NCBI GenBank assembly: GCA_937889015.1
Contig: CALARR010000296.1
Location: 1-35,837 of the forward strand
Direction: 5' to 3'
Source: an uncultured Planctomycetales bacterium
Lineage (GTDB): Bacteria; Planctomycetota; Planctomycetia; Pirellulales; Thermoguttaceae
Length of the DNA: 35,837 nucleotides
The first letter of the stretch is position 1; the number at the start of each line of letters is the position of its first letter. Positions 16,590 to 23,872 of this stretch are shown here, in pieces. The position numbers were made by a program, and so were the translations under genes. Below the pieces are notes generated by a model. It was not told the DNA's origin. It did no database searches and saw only the letters and a list, made by a program, of their open reading frames with translations.

Positions 16590-17876
16590 TCAAACGAACG
16601 GCGTCGCGCCGGGAATGGCCACGGGCGGAACCTCCAACTTCATGTTCCAATCCAAGTTGGCCGGCATGAGGCTCTGTTTGGAGTTCAGCGCCTGTTCCCA
16701 GGTGAGCTGCTGGCCCGTGTAAGCCGCCATGCGGCCCATGATGGCCATCAGCGTGCTCTTGACCATCTTGTCGCCGTCGTTGGGGATCTTTCCGGCGCGC
16801 AGGTCCTTGAACAACTCGTCGTGTTCGATCTGGTGCGAATTGGCGCGCTTGCCCTTGTATTCCCAAGGTTCCGCGCCGGTGATCACGGCCTGCGTCCAAC
16901 TCAACAGGCAGCGCCCCTTGGTGCCCACGATCACGTCGCGGTGCTCGCCGTAGCAGCCGGCCTGGTTGCGGGTCTTCAGCGCGGCCAGCATTCCATTCTC
17001 GTATTCATAGGTCACATCGAAATGGTCGTAGATATTGCCATAGACCGGAACCTGCTTGCCGCCGTTGGCCACGACTTTCACCGGCGGCACGTCCTGCATG
17101 GCCCAGGCCATCTTGTCGACGCTGTGGACGTGGACCTCCATCATCCAGTCGCCCGAGATCCAGAGGAAGTTCGACCAGTTGCGCAGTTGCCATTCCAGGT
17201 CGGTCCAGCCGGGCAAGCGCTCGCCGTTGAACTTCTTGGTCAGCGGCCCGCCCATCCGCGACGAGTAGATCGCCACCACGTCGCCGATCGCGCCGCCGTG
17301 GACGCGCTGCATGGCCTCCTGCAGCTTGGGATCAAAGCGCATGCACAGTCCCGAGCGGATGGCCAGGTTCTTCTTCTTCGCCAAGGCCACCGACTCGATC
17401 ACCGAGCGGATGCCCGGCCCATCGATGGCCATGGGTTTTTCGCAGAAGATGTGCTTGCCGGCTTCCACCGCGGCCTTCAAGTGTGGCGGGCGGAATCCGC
17501 CCGGCGCCGCCAGCAGCACCATGTCCACATCGCTGTCGATGACCTTCTGATAGGCGTCCAGACCCACGAAGCGCCGGGCTTCCGGCACGTTCACGCGCGG
17601 CCCGTGTTCCTTGCTCAAGGCCTTGTGGCTGATCTCCAACTTGTCGGCGAACACGTCGCCCATGGCCACCAGTTCGGTGTTGGGGTCCGCGTTCAAGGCC
17701 TGGCTGGCCGCGCCCGAACCCCGGCCGCCGCAGCCGATGAGTCCCAATTTCAGCTTGCGGTCATCGACCGCGCCGCGGAGCACGGCCGGCGCCCCAACCG
17801 CCATGGCCCCCGCCACGGATGCCAAGGTGGACGTCTTCACGAATTCACGACGGTTGGTTTGGGTAGGCTGCTGCAT
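16590..17876 (-). CDS. Tat-exported Gfo/Idh/MocA family oxidoreductase
   Basis: 428 residues from ATG 17874-17876. The N terminus TNRREFVKTSTLASVAGAMAVGAPAVLRG is a twin-arginine signal, so the protein is folded with its cofactor before export. The nucleotide-binding motif is GLIGCGGRGSGAA (45-57). The family's EKP is E146-K147-P148 in FCEKPMAID, and a catalytic-type His is in EVHVHSVDK (247-254). Members use bound NAD(H) to oxidise or epimerise sugars, or in GH109 to cleave glycosides by an NAD-dependent route. Planctomycetes carry many such exported paralogues, and the substrate cannot be told. It is transcribed toward mreD, and a palindromic repeat begins four bases beyond its stop. Confidence 0.9.
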   Translation of the reverse strand: MQQPTQTNRREFVKTSTLASVAGAMAVGAPAVLRGAVDDRKLKLGLIGCGGRGSGAASQALNADPNTELVAMGDVFADKLEISHKALSKEHGPRVNVPEARRFVGLDAYQKVIDSDVDMVLLAAPGGFRPPHLKAAVEAGKHIFCEKPMAIDGPGIRSVIESVALAKKKNLAIRSGLCMRFDPKLQEAMQRVHGGAIGDVVAIYSSRMGGPLTKKFNGERLPGWTDLEWQLRNWSNFLWISGDWMMEVHVHSVDKMAWAMQDVPPVKVVANGGKQVPVYGNIYDHFDVTYEYENGMLAALKTRNQAGCYGEHRDVIVGTKGRCLLSWTQAVITGAEPWEYKGKRANSHQIEHDELFKDLRAGKIPNDGDKMVKSTLMAIMGRMAAYTGQQLTWEQALNSKQSLMPANLDWNMKLEVPPVAIPGATPFV

Positions 17877-18036
17877 GGTGCGGATTCTCCAGGGGTGGGT
17901 TATCAGACTTTCAGCGTAACAACGGTCTTGTGCCGCCGCAATGGGCAAGGGCCTCGGCCTCGCTGGGCCTGGAACACCTGGCCAGGACGGCAATCCATCT
18001 GCGTCGCAGGGCGCTGCCTATGGTCCAGAAACCCTT

Positions 18037-18066
18037 TTGCCACCCTGATCCGCGATCGTCTATAAT
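18037..18066 (+). promoter_or_regulatory. Sigma-70-type promoter giving a leaderless transcript
   Basis: TTGCCA (18037-18042), an 18-base spacer and a perfect TATAAT (18061-18066). Only six bases separate the -10 from ATG 18073, so transcription should start at or within a base of the A of the start codon. No ribosome-binding site is present or possible in such a message. Confidence 0.7.
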
Positions 18067-18072
18067 GCGGCC

Positions 18073-19425
18073 ATGAACACACTACGACTCCTCCTGGCGG
18101 AAATCGGTTACCGGAAGGTGAACTTTGCCCTGGCCCTGCTGGCCGTGACCGTGGCCGTGGCCCTGTTCGTGGCCGGCCCCTTGCTGGTCGACGCCCACAG
18201 CCGCCAGACGCAGGCGGAACTGTCGGCCCTGGAAACGCGCGTCAGCGAGTCGGCCCGGCGACTGGCCGAGGCCGAACAGCAATCGGCCGCCGAGTTGGCC
18301 GCCCTGGAAGATCAAACCCGGATGGTGATGCGCGACTTGGGTTTCAACCTGATGCTCGTGCACCGCGATACCGACGTGGTGCAGTTCCTGGCCAACAAGC
18401 TGCCCACGATCGACATGCCGCAAGAGTACGTGCATCGCCTGGCCAAGGATCCCCGACTCACGCTGGTCACGCATCTGGTGGGAACGCTACGTGCCCGAGT
18501 GCCCTTCGAAGGCCGCGAGGTCTACGTCTCCGGCTATCTGCCCGAAGTGCCCCAGTCGCACATGAAGCACGAAACGCCCATGGGCTACAAGGTCGATCCG
18601 GGCACGGTGATCTTGGGATATCAACTGGGCAAAGGCCGGCGGCCCGGCGAGACGATCCGTGTTCGCGACAAGGATTTCCGCCTCGTCGAGACGCTGCCCG
18701 AGCAAGGCACGGAAGAAGACAGCACCATCAGCATGAACCTGAATGACGCGCAGACGCTGCTGGACAAGCCGGACCAGGTCAATCTGATCCTGGCATTGGA
18801 ATGCAAATGCACGGAAGGCATGCTGCCCGAAATCCGCAAACAGATCGGCCGCACGCTGCCTGAAGTACAAGCCCTGCGCGACACCAGCAAGGCCGTGGCC
18901 CGATCGCGACAACGCGCCCTGGTGAACGAGAAACACCGGCAGATCGTGGCCCAGCAGAAAGAAGCCCTGGCCGAGCGGCAGCGGACCATGGAAGAGACAG
19001 CGGCCCGGCGTTTGAAGGTCCAGGGGCTGATGGAGGCCCTGGTGAGCGTGGTCACGCCCCTGGTGTTGCTGGTCAGCGGCGTGTGGGTCGGCCTGCTGGC
19101 GATGGCCAACGTCCGCGAGCGACGTTACGAGATCGGCCTGCTCCGGGCGTTGGGCAAGGGCTCGCTGATGATCGGCAGCCTCTTCCTGGGCAAGGCCGCG
19201 CTGCTGGGGTTGCTGGGGGGCGGACTGGGCTTCGCCCTGGGGACTGCCGTGGCCGCGGGGCTGGGGCCGCGCTTCCTGGAACTCGCCGCGCCCGAGGTCG
19301 CGATTCGCCACGACATGCTTCTCGCCGCACTGCTGGGCGCGCCGCTGGTGGCCGCCATCGCCAGCTACTTGCCCACGCTTTGGGCACTGCTGCAAGACCC
19401 GGCCACCGCCTTGCGCGAGCAGTAG
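18073..19425 (+). CDS. FtsX/MacB-type ABC transporter permease, orphan
   Basis: 450 residues from ATG 18073. Topology is that of type VII (MacB/FtsX/LolC) permeases: one N-terminal helix (about 17-39), a large external domain (about 45-315) that starts with a coiled coil (about 45-80) and ends with another (about 278-312), then three C-terminal helices (about 318-340, 368-395, 403-428). The motif before the third helix, RERRYEIGLLRALGKGS, is the conserved coupling region that contacts the ATPase. No ATP-binding partner gene is adjacent. Such permeases move lipoproteins or envelope substrates, or transmit force to cell-wall enzymes. Its 3' end overlaps the opposite-strand transporter gene by 61 bases. 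Confidence 0.85.
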   Translation: MNTLRLLLAEIGYRKVNFALALLAVTVAVALFVAGPLLVDAHSRQTQAELSALETRVSESARRLAEAEQQSAAELAALEDQTRMVMRDLGFNLMLVHRDTDVVQFLANKLPTIDMPQEYVHRLAKDPRLTLVTHLVGTLRARVPFEGREVYVSGYLPEVPQSHMKHETPMGYKVDPGTVILGYQLGKGRRPGETIRVRDKDFRLVETLPEQGTEEDSTISMNLNDAQTLLDKPDQVNLILALECKCTEGMLPEIRKQIGRTLPEVQALRDTSKAVARSRQRALVNEKHRQIVAQQKEALAERQRTMEETAARRLKVQGLMEALVSVVTPLVLLVSGVWVGLLAMANVRERRYEIGLLRALGKGSLMIGSLFLGKAALLGLLGGGLGFALGTAVAAGLGPRFLELAAPEVAIRHDMLLAALLGAPLVAAIASYLPTLWALLQDPATALREQ

Positions 19426-20342
19426 TCCGTATACTCGGCCCAGAAGCGCGCCAGCAGTGTACCCGTCAAGACGCAACCAAATGTGTACAAGGCCGTGGGG
19501 ATCGTGGCTTCCGGCGAGTCGGCAAAGAACCGCATGGCCAGGATTGTGCCCAGGCCGGCGTTCTGCATGCCCACCTCCAGCGTCAACGCCCGGCGCATCG
19601 GCGAGCCCAACCCCATCGCGTAAGCCCCCAGCCATCCGCCCACGTACCCCAGCACGTTGACCGTCAGCAAGGCCAGCACCACGCGCGATTCGGCCCCTTC
19701 CCCCAACCGATTGCGATTCAAGGCCACGACCGTGGCGATAATCCACAGGATTGTCAGATTAGCCGCATAGGGCGCCCAGCGAAGGGCCACCGCTCCCCAT
19801 CGCGGCTGCAGTCGCGACAGCCCGTTCCCGGCGATCACCGGCAAGACCACCGTCCAACACAGATCCCAGGTCACTTGCCAGACCGGAAACTCGACCCAAC
19901 GACCCAAAGTGAAATACAGGGCCCACGGCACCACCAGCGGAGACAGGATCGTCGATGACGTGGTAAGGCTCACCGAGTAACTCACGTTGCCGCGCGCCAC
20001 CTGCGTCAGAACATTGGAGGCCATGGCCCCGGGCACGCAGCCGACCATGATCGTGCCGATCAAGGCGCCCCCTTCCAAACCGAACAGCACGGCCATGCTG
20101 TAACCCAGCAAGGGCATCACCGTAAATTGCACAACCGTCCCACCCACCACGCGCGGCCACGAACGTAGGGCCTGGTCGACCTCCTCGCGCGGCAACATCG
20201 AGCCAATCGCGAACATCGCGGCCGCAAAGAAGTACTGCAGCAGGGGCTTGGTGGCCAGAAAGGGATCGACCCAACCGCTCGGCCAGAAATAGGCCACTCC
20301 GCTGAGCAACAGCAGCCAAACCAGCAACAGACGCTCGAACAT
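19365..20342 (-). CDS. Bile acid:sodium symporter (BASS) family transporter
   Basis: 325 residues from ATG 20340-20342. About nine to ten membrane helices. Family signatures are GTIMVGCVPGAMASNVLTQVA, where BASS proteins have a Na+-binding crossover helix, and LEVGMQNAGLGTILA near residue 265, which carries the E-x-x-x-Q-N Na+-site motif. The likely role is sodium-coupled uptake of an organic anion such as a keto acid or pantoate; the substrate is not predictable. The gene is convergent with the FtsX-like permease and their coding ends overlap by 61 bases. The divergent lpxB starts 141 bases upstream. Confidence 0.88.
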   Translation of the reverse strand: MFERLLLVWLLLLSGVAYFWPSGWVDPFLATKPLLQYFFAAAMFAIGSMLPREEVDQALRSWPRVVGGTVVQFTVMPLLGYSMAVLFGLEGGALIGTIMVGCVPGAMASNVLTQVARGNVSYSVSLTTSSTILSPLVVPWALYFTLGRWVEFPVWQVTWDLCWTVVLPVIAGNGLSRLQPRWGAVALRWAPYAANLTILWIIATVVALNRNRLGEGAESRVVLALLTVNVLGYVGGWLGAYAMGLGSPMRRALTLEVGMQNAGLGTILAMRFFADSPEATIPTALYTFGCVLTGTLLARFWAEYTDYCSRKAVAGSCSSAQSVGK

Positions 20343-20483
20343 GTCGACGGCCCAAGACTTTGAGGATCTGGATTCCCCACGAGCGTATCCCCAAACCTCG
20401 TCCGATGAAACTGCACTTTCTCCATTTTCACAAATTTGCGATACTGCCCCGCGAACAACTCTCGCGGAGGGGAATGAACGGAC

Positions 20484-21842
20484 ATGCGCAGGGATATCGC
20501 ATCGCAGGATTCCAGTCGTGACCCGAGCAACGCCACTCCGCGTCGCCAACAGCCGCGCCCCATCCGCATCTTCTTCTCGGCCGGCGAGCCCAGCGGCGAT
20601 GTGCATGCCGCCAACCTGATTCGTCAATTGCGCCAGCGTTGCCCCGGCCTGGAGGCCGTCGGCTATGGTGGTCCCCGGATGCAGGAAGCCGGCTGCCAAC
20701 TGCACGCCGACCTGACCCAATTGGCCGTGATGTGGTTTGCCCGGGCCCTGCTCAACCTCCACAAGTTCCTGGAATTGGGCAGCCGTGCCGATCGCTACTT
20801 CCGCCATCACCGCCCGGACGCGGTAGTGCTGATCGACTATCCGGGCTTCAATTGGTGGATTGCGCGGCGCGCCAAGGCCCACAAGATCCCCGTCTTCTAC
20901 TACGCACCGCCGCAAATCTGGGCCTGGGCCCAATGGCGCGTCCAAAAGATGCGCCGCCTCGTGGACCATGTCCTGTGCGCGTTGCCCTTCGAACAGACCT
21001 GGTTCCAACAACACGGCTGCAACGCCGTGTTCGTAGGCCATCCTTTTTTCGACGAAATTCCCTCACAGCCGCTGGATCAGGCCTTTCTGCAGCAATGGCG
21101 AGGCCGAAGCGGTCCCCTGGTGACCATCTTGCCCGGCTCTCGAGGCCAGGAAGTGACCGGTAACCTGCACTGGTTCCTCAAGGCGGCGCAGATCGTACAC
21201 GCCGCCTTGCCGGAGGCGCGGTTCGCCGTGGCCGCATTCCGACCGCACCAGGCCGAGTACGCTCGCCAAGCGATCGCCAGACTCGATCTGCCGATCGAGG
21301 TCCATTGCGGCAAGACGCCCGAGTTGATCCGCTTGGCCGACTGTTGCATGGCCGTATCGGGCTCAGTTTCGTTGGAGCTGCTGTATCACTGCAAGCCGAC
21401 CGTCGTGCTTTACTGGATTAGCCTTCTTGCCTACTTTGTCCAACGTTGGTTCCGCAAGGTCAAGTACATCACGCTCGTCAACCTGCTTACGACCGACGAA
21501 CTGCATCCCGCCGACACAACGCCGTACGATCCGAATCAGCCTGATTCAGATCGCGTGCTCTTCCCTGAATATCTCACTTCGGAAGACAAATCGCAGCAAA
21601 TTGCCAAACATTGTATTGATTGGCTCAAGAATCCCGCGCAGCGCGAGTCCAAAGTGGCCGAACTGGCGCAACTCAAAGCGACCGTCGCCCATGGAGGCGC
21701 TTCGCACCAGGCGGCTGAGTACATTCTTGGAATCCTCTTGCCGCGCCGAAGGGCAATCCACGCGCCGCATTTCGCTACAATCGTGCCGGTTACCACGCCT
21801 CAAACGCCGGCCCAAGGCAGTCGCGCCCATAAGAACGGGTGA
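20484..21842 (+). CDS. lpxB: Lipid-A-disaccharide synthase
   Basis: 452 residues, ATG 20484 with GGAGGGG (20466-20472) about 11 bases upstream. GT19 signatures: GEPSGDVHAANLI (34-46), GYGGPRM (60-66), YAPPQIWAWAQWRVQKMRR (140-158), FVGHP (183-187), LPGSRGQEV (216-224) and SGSVSLELLYHCKP (292-305), the donor-binding region. It joins UDP-2,3-diacylglucosamine to lipid X to make the lipid A disaccharide, at the cytoplasmic face of the inner membrane. The N-terminal 26 residues and the last 35 (Pro/Thr/His-rich) are extra. The last third uses less GC-rich codons than its neighbours. An extended -10-like TGCGATACT (20437-20445) may be its promoter. No other lpx gene is in the window. Confidence 0.93.
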   Translation: MRRDIASQDSSRDPSNATPRRQQPRPIRIFFSAGEPSGDVHAANLIRQLRQRCPGLEAVGYGGPRMQEAGCQLHADLTQLAVMWFARALLNLHKFLELGSRADRYFRHHRPDAVVLIDYPGFNWWIARRAKAHKIPVFYYAPPQIWAWAQWRVQKMRRLVDHVLCALPFEQTWFQQHGCNAVFVGHPFFDEIPSQPLDQAFLQQWRGRSGPLVTILPGSRGQEVTGNLHWFLKAAQIVHAALPEARFAVAAFRPHQAEYARQAIARLDLPIEVHCGKTPELIRLADCCMAVSGSVSLELLYHCKPTVVLYWISLLAYFVQRWFRKVKYITLVNLLTTDELHPADTTPYDPNQPDSDRVLFPEYLTSEDKSQQIAKHCIDWLKNPAQRESKVAELAQLKATVAHGGASHQAAEYILGILLPRRRAIHAPHFATIVPVTTPQTPAQGSRAHKNG

Positions 21843-21903
21843 TGGCCTCGCCGAATCAATCCGACGTTGGGCCGCTCCGTTTGTCACAATCGTTTGAATC
21901 GGC

Positions 21904-22146
21904 TAAGAATCTATCCCAGAACCATCACAGCCACGTCGGGCGGCCCTGCAGGACCGAACGGCCGACAGGTTCTGGGACCGGCTCTAAGAACCTATCCCAG
22001 AACCATCATGGCCACGTCGGGCGGCCCTGCAGGACCGAACGGCCGAGAGGTTTTGGGACCGGCTCTAAGAACCTATCCCAGAACCATCATGGCCACGTCG
22101 GGCGGCCCTGCAGGACCGAACGGCCGAGAGGTTTTGGGACCGGCTC
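21904..22146 (+). repeat. Palindromic element, copies 2-4: three exact-period 81-bp tandem units
   Basis: Units 21904-21984, 21985-22065 and 22066-22146. The second and third look identical and the first differs at five positions. Each unit begins AGAACCTATCCCAGAACC (or one change) and ends GGTTCTGGGACCGGCTC (or one change), with a central GGCCCTGCAGGACC palindrome. The array lies 61 bases after the lpxB stop, in the same direction as lpxB. As 81 is a multiple of three, any frame through it repeats a 27-residue peptide. There are no unique spacers, so it is not a CRISPR array. Confidence 0.95.
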
Positions 22147-22230
22147 TAAGACCCGTGACAAGGCGTGTGGCAGTTGTCGATGTGGCCCTGGCCTGTCGAC
22201 ACGCTCCAATCTGCTCTGGGGAGTCCTGTT

Positions 22231-22980
22231 GTGTTACTGAACGAACCGCCGCCGACACAGGCTGATCTCCATTTCCGCCTCTTCGGCTTTCCCGTGCGCG
22301 TGCATCCGCTGTTCTGGTTGGTGGCAGTGATCCTGGGCATGAAGGAGCCTGGCGGTGCGCCCGGCATCCTGGCCTGGATCACCGCCATGTTCGTGGGCAT
22401 TCTCGTGCACGAGTTGGGCCATGCGGCGGCCATGCGTTGGTATGGCTTTCACCCTTGGATCACGCTGCACGGATTGGGCGGGGCCGCATCCTACAACCCC
22501 ATCGCGAGCGCCAGCCACCGCGGCAGCGCAACATCAAGTCAGATAATGATTTCCGCAGCCGGTCCCGTGGCCGGATTTCTCCTCGCCGGAGTGCTTGTGA
22601 CGGCCCTCAAACTCGCCGGACAGGAGGTTCACGTCGTGCCCCTGGGTTGGGCCGGAATCGGCGTCTTGCTGGCGCCCTTGGGCTCATGGCCTTTGACTTG
22701 GTTCCTCGAATCCTTGTTGTACATTTCGATCCAATGGGGCCTGCTCAACCTGCTGCCCATCTACCCGTTGGACGGCGGACAAATCGCGCGTGAAGCATTC
22801 GTGGCCGCCTCGCGCAACGGCCTGAGTCAATCGTTGCTGCTTTCCGTAGCGACAGGAGTCATGCTCGCGGTGATCTCGGCTTTCATCCTCAAGAGTCTCT
22901 TGCTGGCGATTTTTTTCGGCTACCTGGCCTACAATAGTCTGCAGATCTATCAGGCCTGCACGCGACGTGGTCCGTGGTGA
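22231..22980 (+). CDS. M50-like (site-2-protease family) membrane metallopeptidase
   Basis: 249 residues from GTG 22231, chosen because GGGGAG lies about ten bases upstream; GTG 22165 and ATG 22180 are in-frame alternatives close to the repeat array. About six membrane helices. The zinc motif is H60-E61-L-G-H64 in VHELGHAAAMRWYG, and the third ligand is D181 in LLPIYPLDGGQIAREA, the family's NxxPxxPLDGG motif. There is no PDZ domain, so it belongs to the compact rhomboid-sized group near SpoIVFB. It would cleave membrane or membrane-near substrates, possibly an anti-sigma factor or a signal-peptide remnant; the target is unknown. Confidence 0.9.
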   Translation: MLLNEPPPTQADLHFRLFGFPVRVHPLFWLVAVILGMKEPGGAPGILAWITAMFVGILVHELGHAAAMRWYGFHPWITLHGLGGAASYNPIASASHRGSATSSQIMISAAGPVAGFLLAGVLVTALKLAGQEVHVVPLGWAGIGVLLAPLGSWPLTWFLESLLYISIQWGLLNLLPIYPLDGGQIAREAFVAASRNGLSQSLLLSVATGVMLAVISAFILKSLLLAIFFGYLAYNSLQIYQACTRRGPW

Positions 22981-23005
22981 TTGGTGAACGTGGATGCCGC
23001 TCCTC

Positions 23006-23029
23006 CGCGCGACAGCGAAAGGTCGCGCG
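23006..23029 (+). terminator. Hairpin after the metallopeptidase gene
   Basis: A perfect 8-bp stem, CGCGCGAC (23006-23013) and GTCGCGCG (23022-23029), with an 8-base loop starts 25 bases after the stop codon. There is no T-tract. Confidence 0.45.
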
Positions 23030-23417
23030 CCACGGCGCCAGCGACACGACGTTGGACGCTGCAAGACACGCGATCTGTTCCAACGCTTGAGTCCTGCGCG
23101 AGACGTGCATCGAGCGCCGCGACAAGGCCCGCAAACGCCTATAAAACAGGCACTTTTCAGCGTTCTGCGACAACGCTGTCGCATGCCGTTGAACACGGCG
23201 CAGCAGAGGACGACGACGTGCGACACAGCGCGCGTCGCGCATGCTCAGTCGCATCCGCATCGCACATCACGTCGTGCTTGCCGCATCGCGCAACAGTCAT
23301 CGAACCTTCAGCGCCGCGCTCGATCGGCGACATCCATGGCGCGCGTCGCGCAACGGTCGCGATGAGAATGTTGTGAACTTTTTTTGCGTAATTTGCCAGA
23401 AATGTGCCGATGAAGGG
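23030..23417. other. Long non-coding stretch with short repeats and hairpins
   Basis: No frame on either strand looks like protein. The sequence is rich in GCG, GAC and CGA words. It has two exact copies of the 12-mer GCGCGTCGCGCA (23230-23241 and 23341-23352), a near copy at 23283-23292 (GCATCGCGCA), and a hairpin GCGACA-ACGC-TGTCGC (23167-23182). It may be a decayed gene, a protein-binding region or a non-coding RNA. Confidence 0.5.
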
Positions 23418-23446
23418 TTGAAATAAGGCATCGCTTTGTGTAAAAA
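23418..23446 (+). promoter_or_regulatory. Candidate promoter for the Lys/Ala-rich protein gene
   Basis: TTGAAA (23418-23423), a 17-base spacer, then TAAAAA (23441-23446) followed by T. This is the only clearly AT-rich part of the gap. Transcription from here would give a leader of about 200 bases including the dyads at 23579-23618. The -10 is weak, so the call is uncertain. Confidence 0.4.
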
Positions 23447-23578
23447 TACGCATGCAACGTTCGTAGTGATATCGTACGCAAAGGAATTCAACCTCGCCGA
23501 TAAGAACCCTCGAATGTTCGATCGGCGCGGTTCTCAGGATGCGGATTCGGTTTTCTCGAACGGGCGAGCTCGTGAGAG

Positions 23579-23618
23579 GACTTCTTCGTGTGGAGAAGTC
23601 ATGACTTCGAAAGAAGTC
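23579..23618 (+). promoter_or_regulatory. Four alternating GACTTC/GAAGTC arms in the leader
   Basis: GACTTCT (23579-23585), AGAAGTC (23594-23600), GACTTC (23603-23608) and GAAGTC (23613-23618). Arms 1+2 and 3+4 can form two hairpins (the second closed by a GAAA loop). Arms 2+3 form a 14-base perfect palindrome, GAAGTCATGACTTC, that competes with both. It ends 40 bases before the start codon of the Lys/Ala-rich protein. It could be an RNA switch or a protein-binding dyad. Confidence 0.55.
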
Positions 23619-23658
23619 GAACAGCGCTCGCCGGGAACCCTTGGATGGAGGTTTGACT

Positions 23659-23757
23659 GTGGCAAAGAAGAAGGCCGCGAAGAAGGTGGCGAAGAAGGTA
23701 GCCAAGAAGGCTAAGAAGCCCGCCAAGAAGAAGGCCGCCAAGAAGGCCAAGAAGTAA
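23659..23757 (+). CDS. 32-residue Lys/Ala-rich histone-H1-tail-like protein
   Basis: GTG 23659 with a perfect GGAGG (23647-23651) seven bases upstream, ending at TAA 23755-23757. The product is built almost only of Ala-Lys-Lys units with two Val and one Pro, with 19 lysines in 32 residues. It resembles the C-terminal tails of histone H1 and of chlamydial and planctomycete Hc1-like proteins, which bind DNA through charge. There is no globular domain, so this is either a complete minimal nucleoid protein or the stand-alone tail. A strong ribosome-binding site, a long leader and a dedicated terminator argue that it is a real and well-expressed gene. Confidence 0.8.
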   Translation: MAKKKAAKKVAKKVAKKAKKPAKKKAAKKAKK

Positions 23758-23808
23758 GGCCGGTTCCGGCCAAGCCGGCACCCAAGCCCAACCAGACAAC
23801 GACGAGAA

Positions 23809-23840
23809 AGAGCCGTTGGGAAATCGTTCCCGACGGCTCT
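23809..23840. terminator. Strong hairpin between the Lys/Ala-rich gene and mrp
   Basis: A 14-bp stem, AGAGCCGTTGGGAA (23809-23822) with TTCCCGACGGCTCT (23827-23840), has one G-T pair and an ATCG loop, followed by AACGCTTTATATA. It lies between two convergent genes and probably ends both. There is no classic T-tract on the plus side, but the structure is very stable. Confidence 0.8.
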
Positions 23841-23872
23841 AACGCTTTATATAGCAACAACTTGCACGGCCA

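Noticed and set aside
21904..22146. CRISPR array
   Set aside because: Units are 81 bp, contiguous and nearly identical with no unique spacers, and no cas gene is present.
22981..23416. Arg/Ala-rich open frames in the gap before the histone-like gene
   Set aside because: Frames on both strands have similar shuffled composition, no ribosome-binding site and no recognisable motif.
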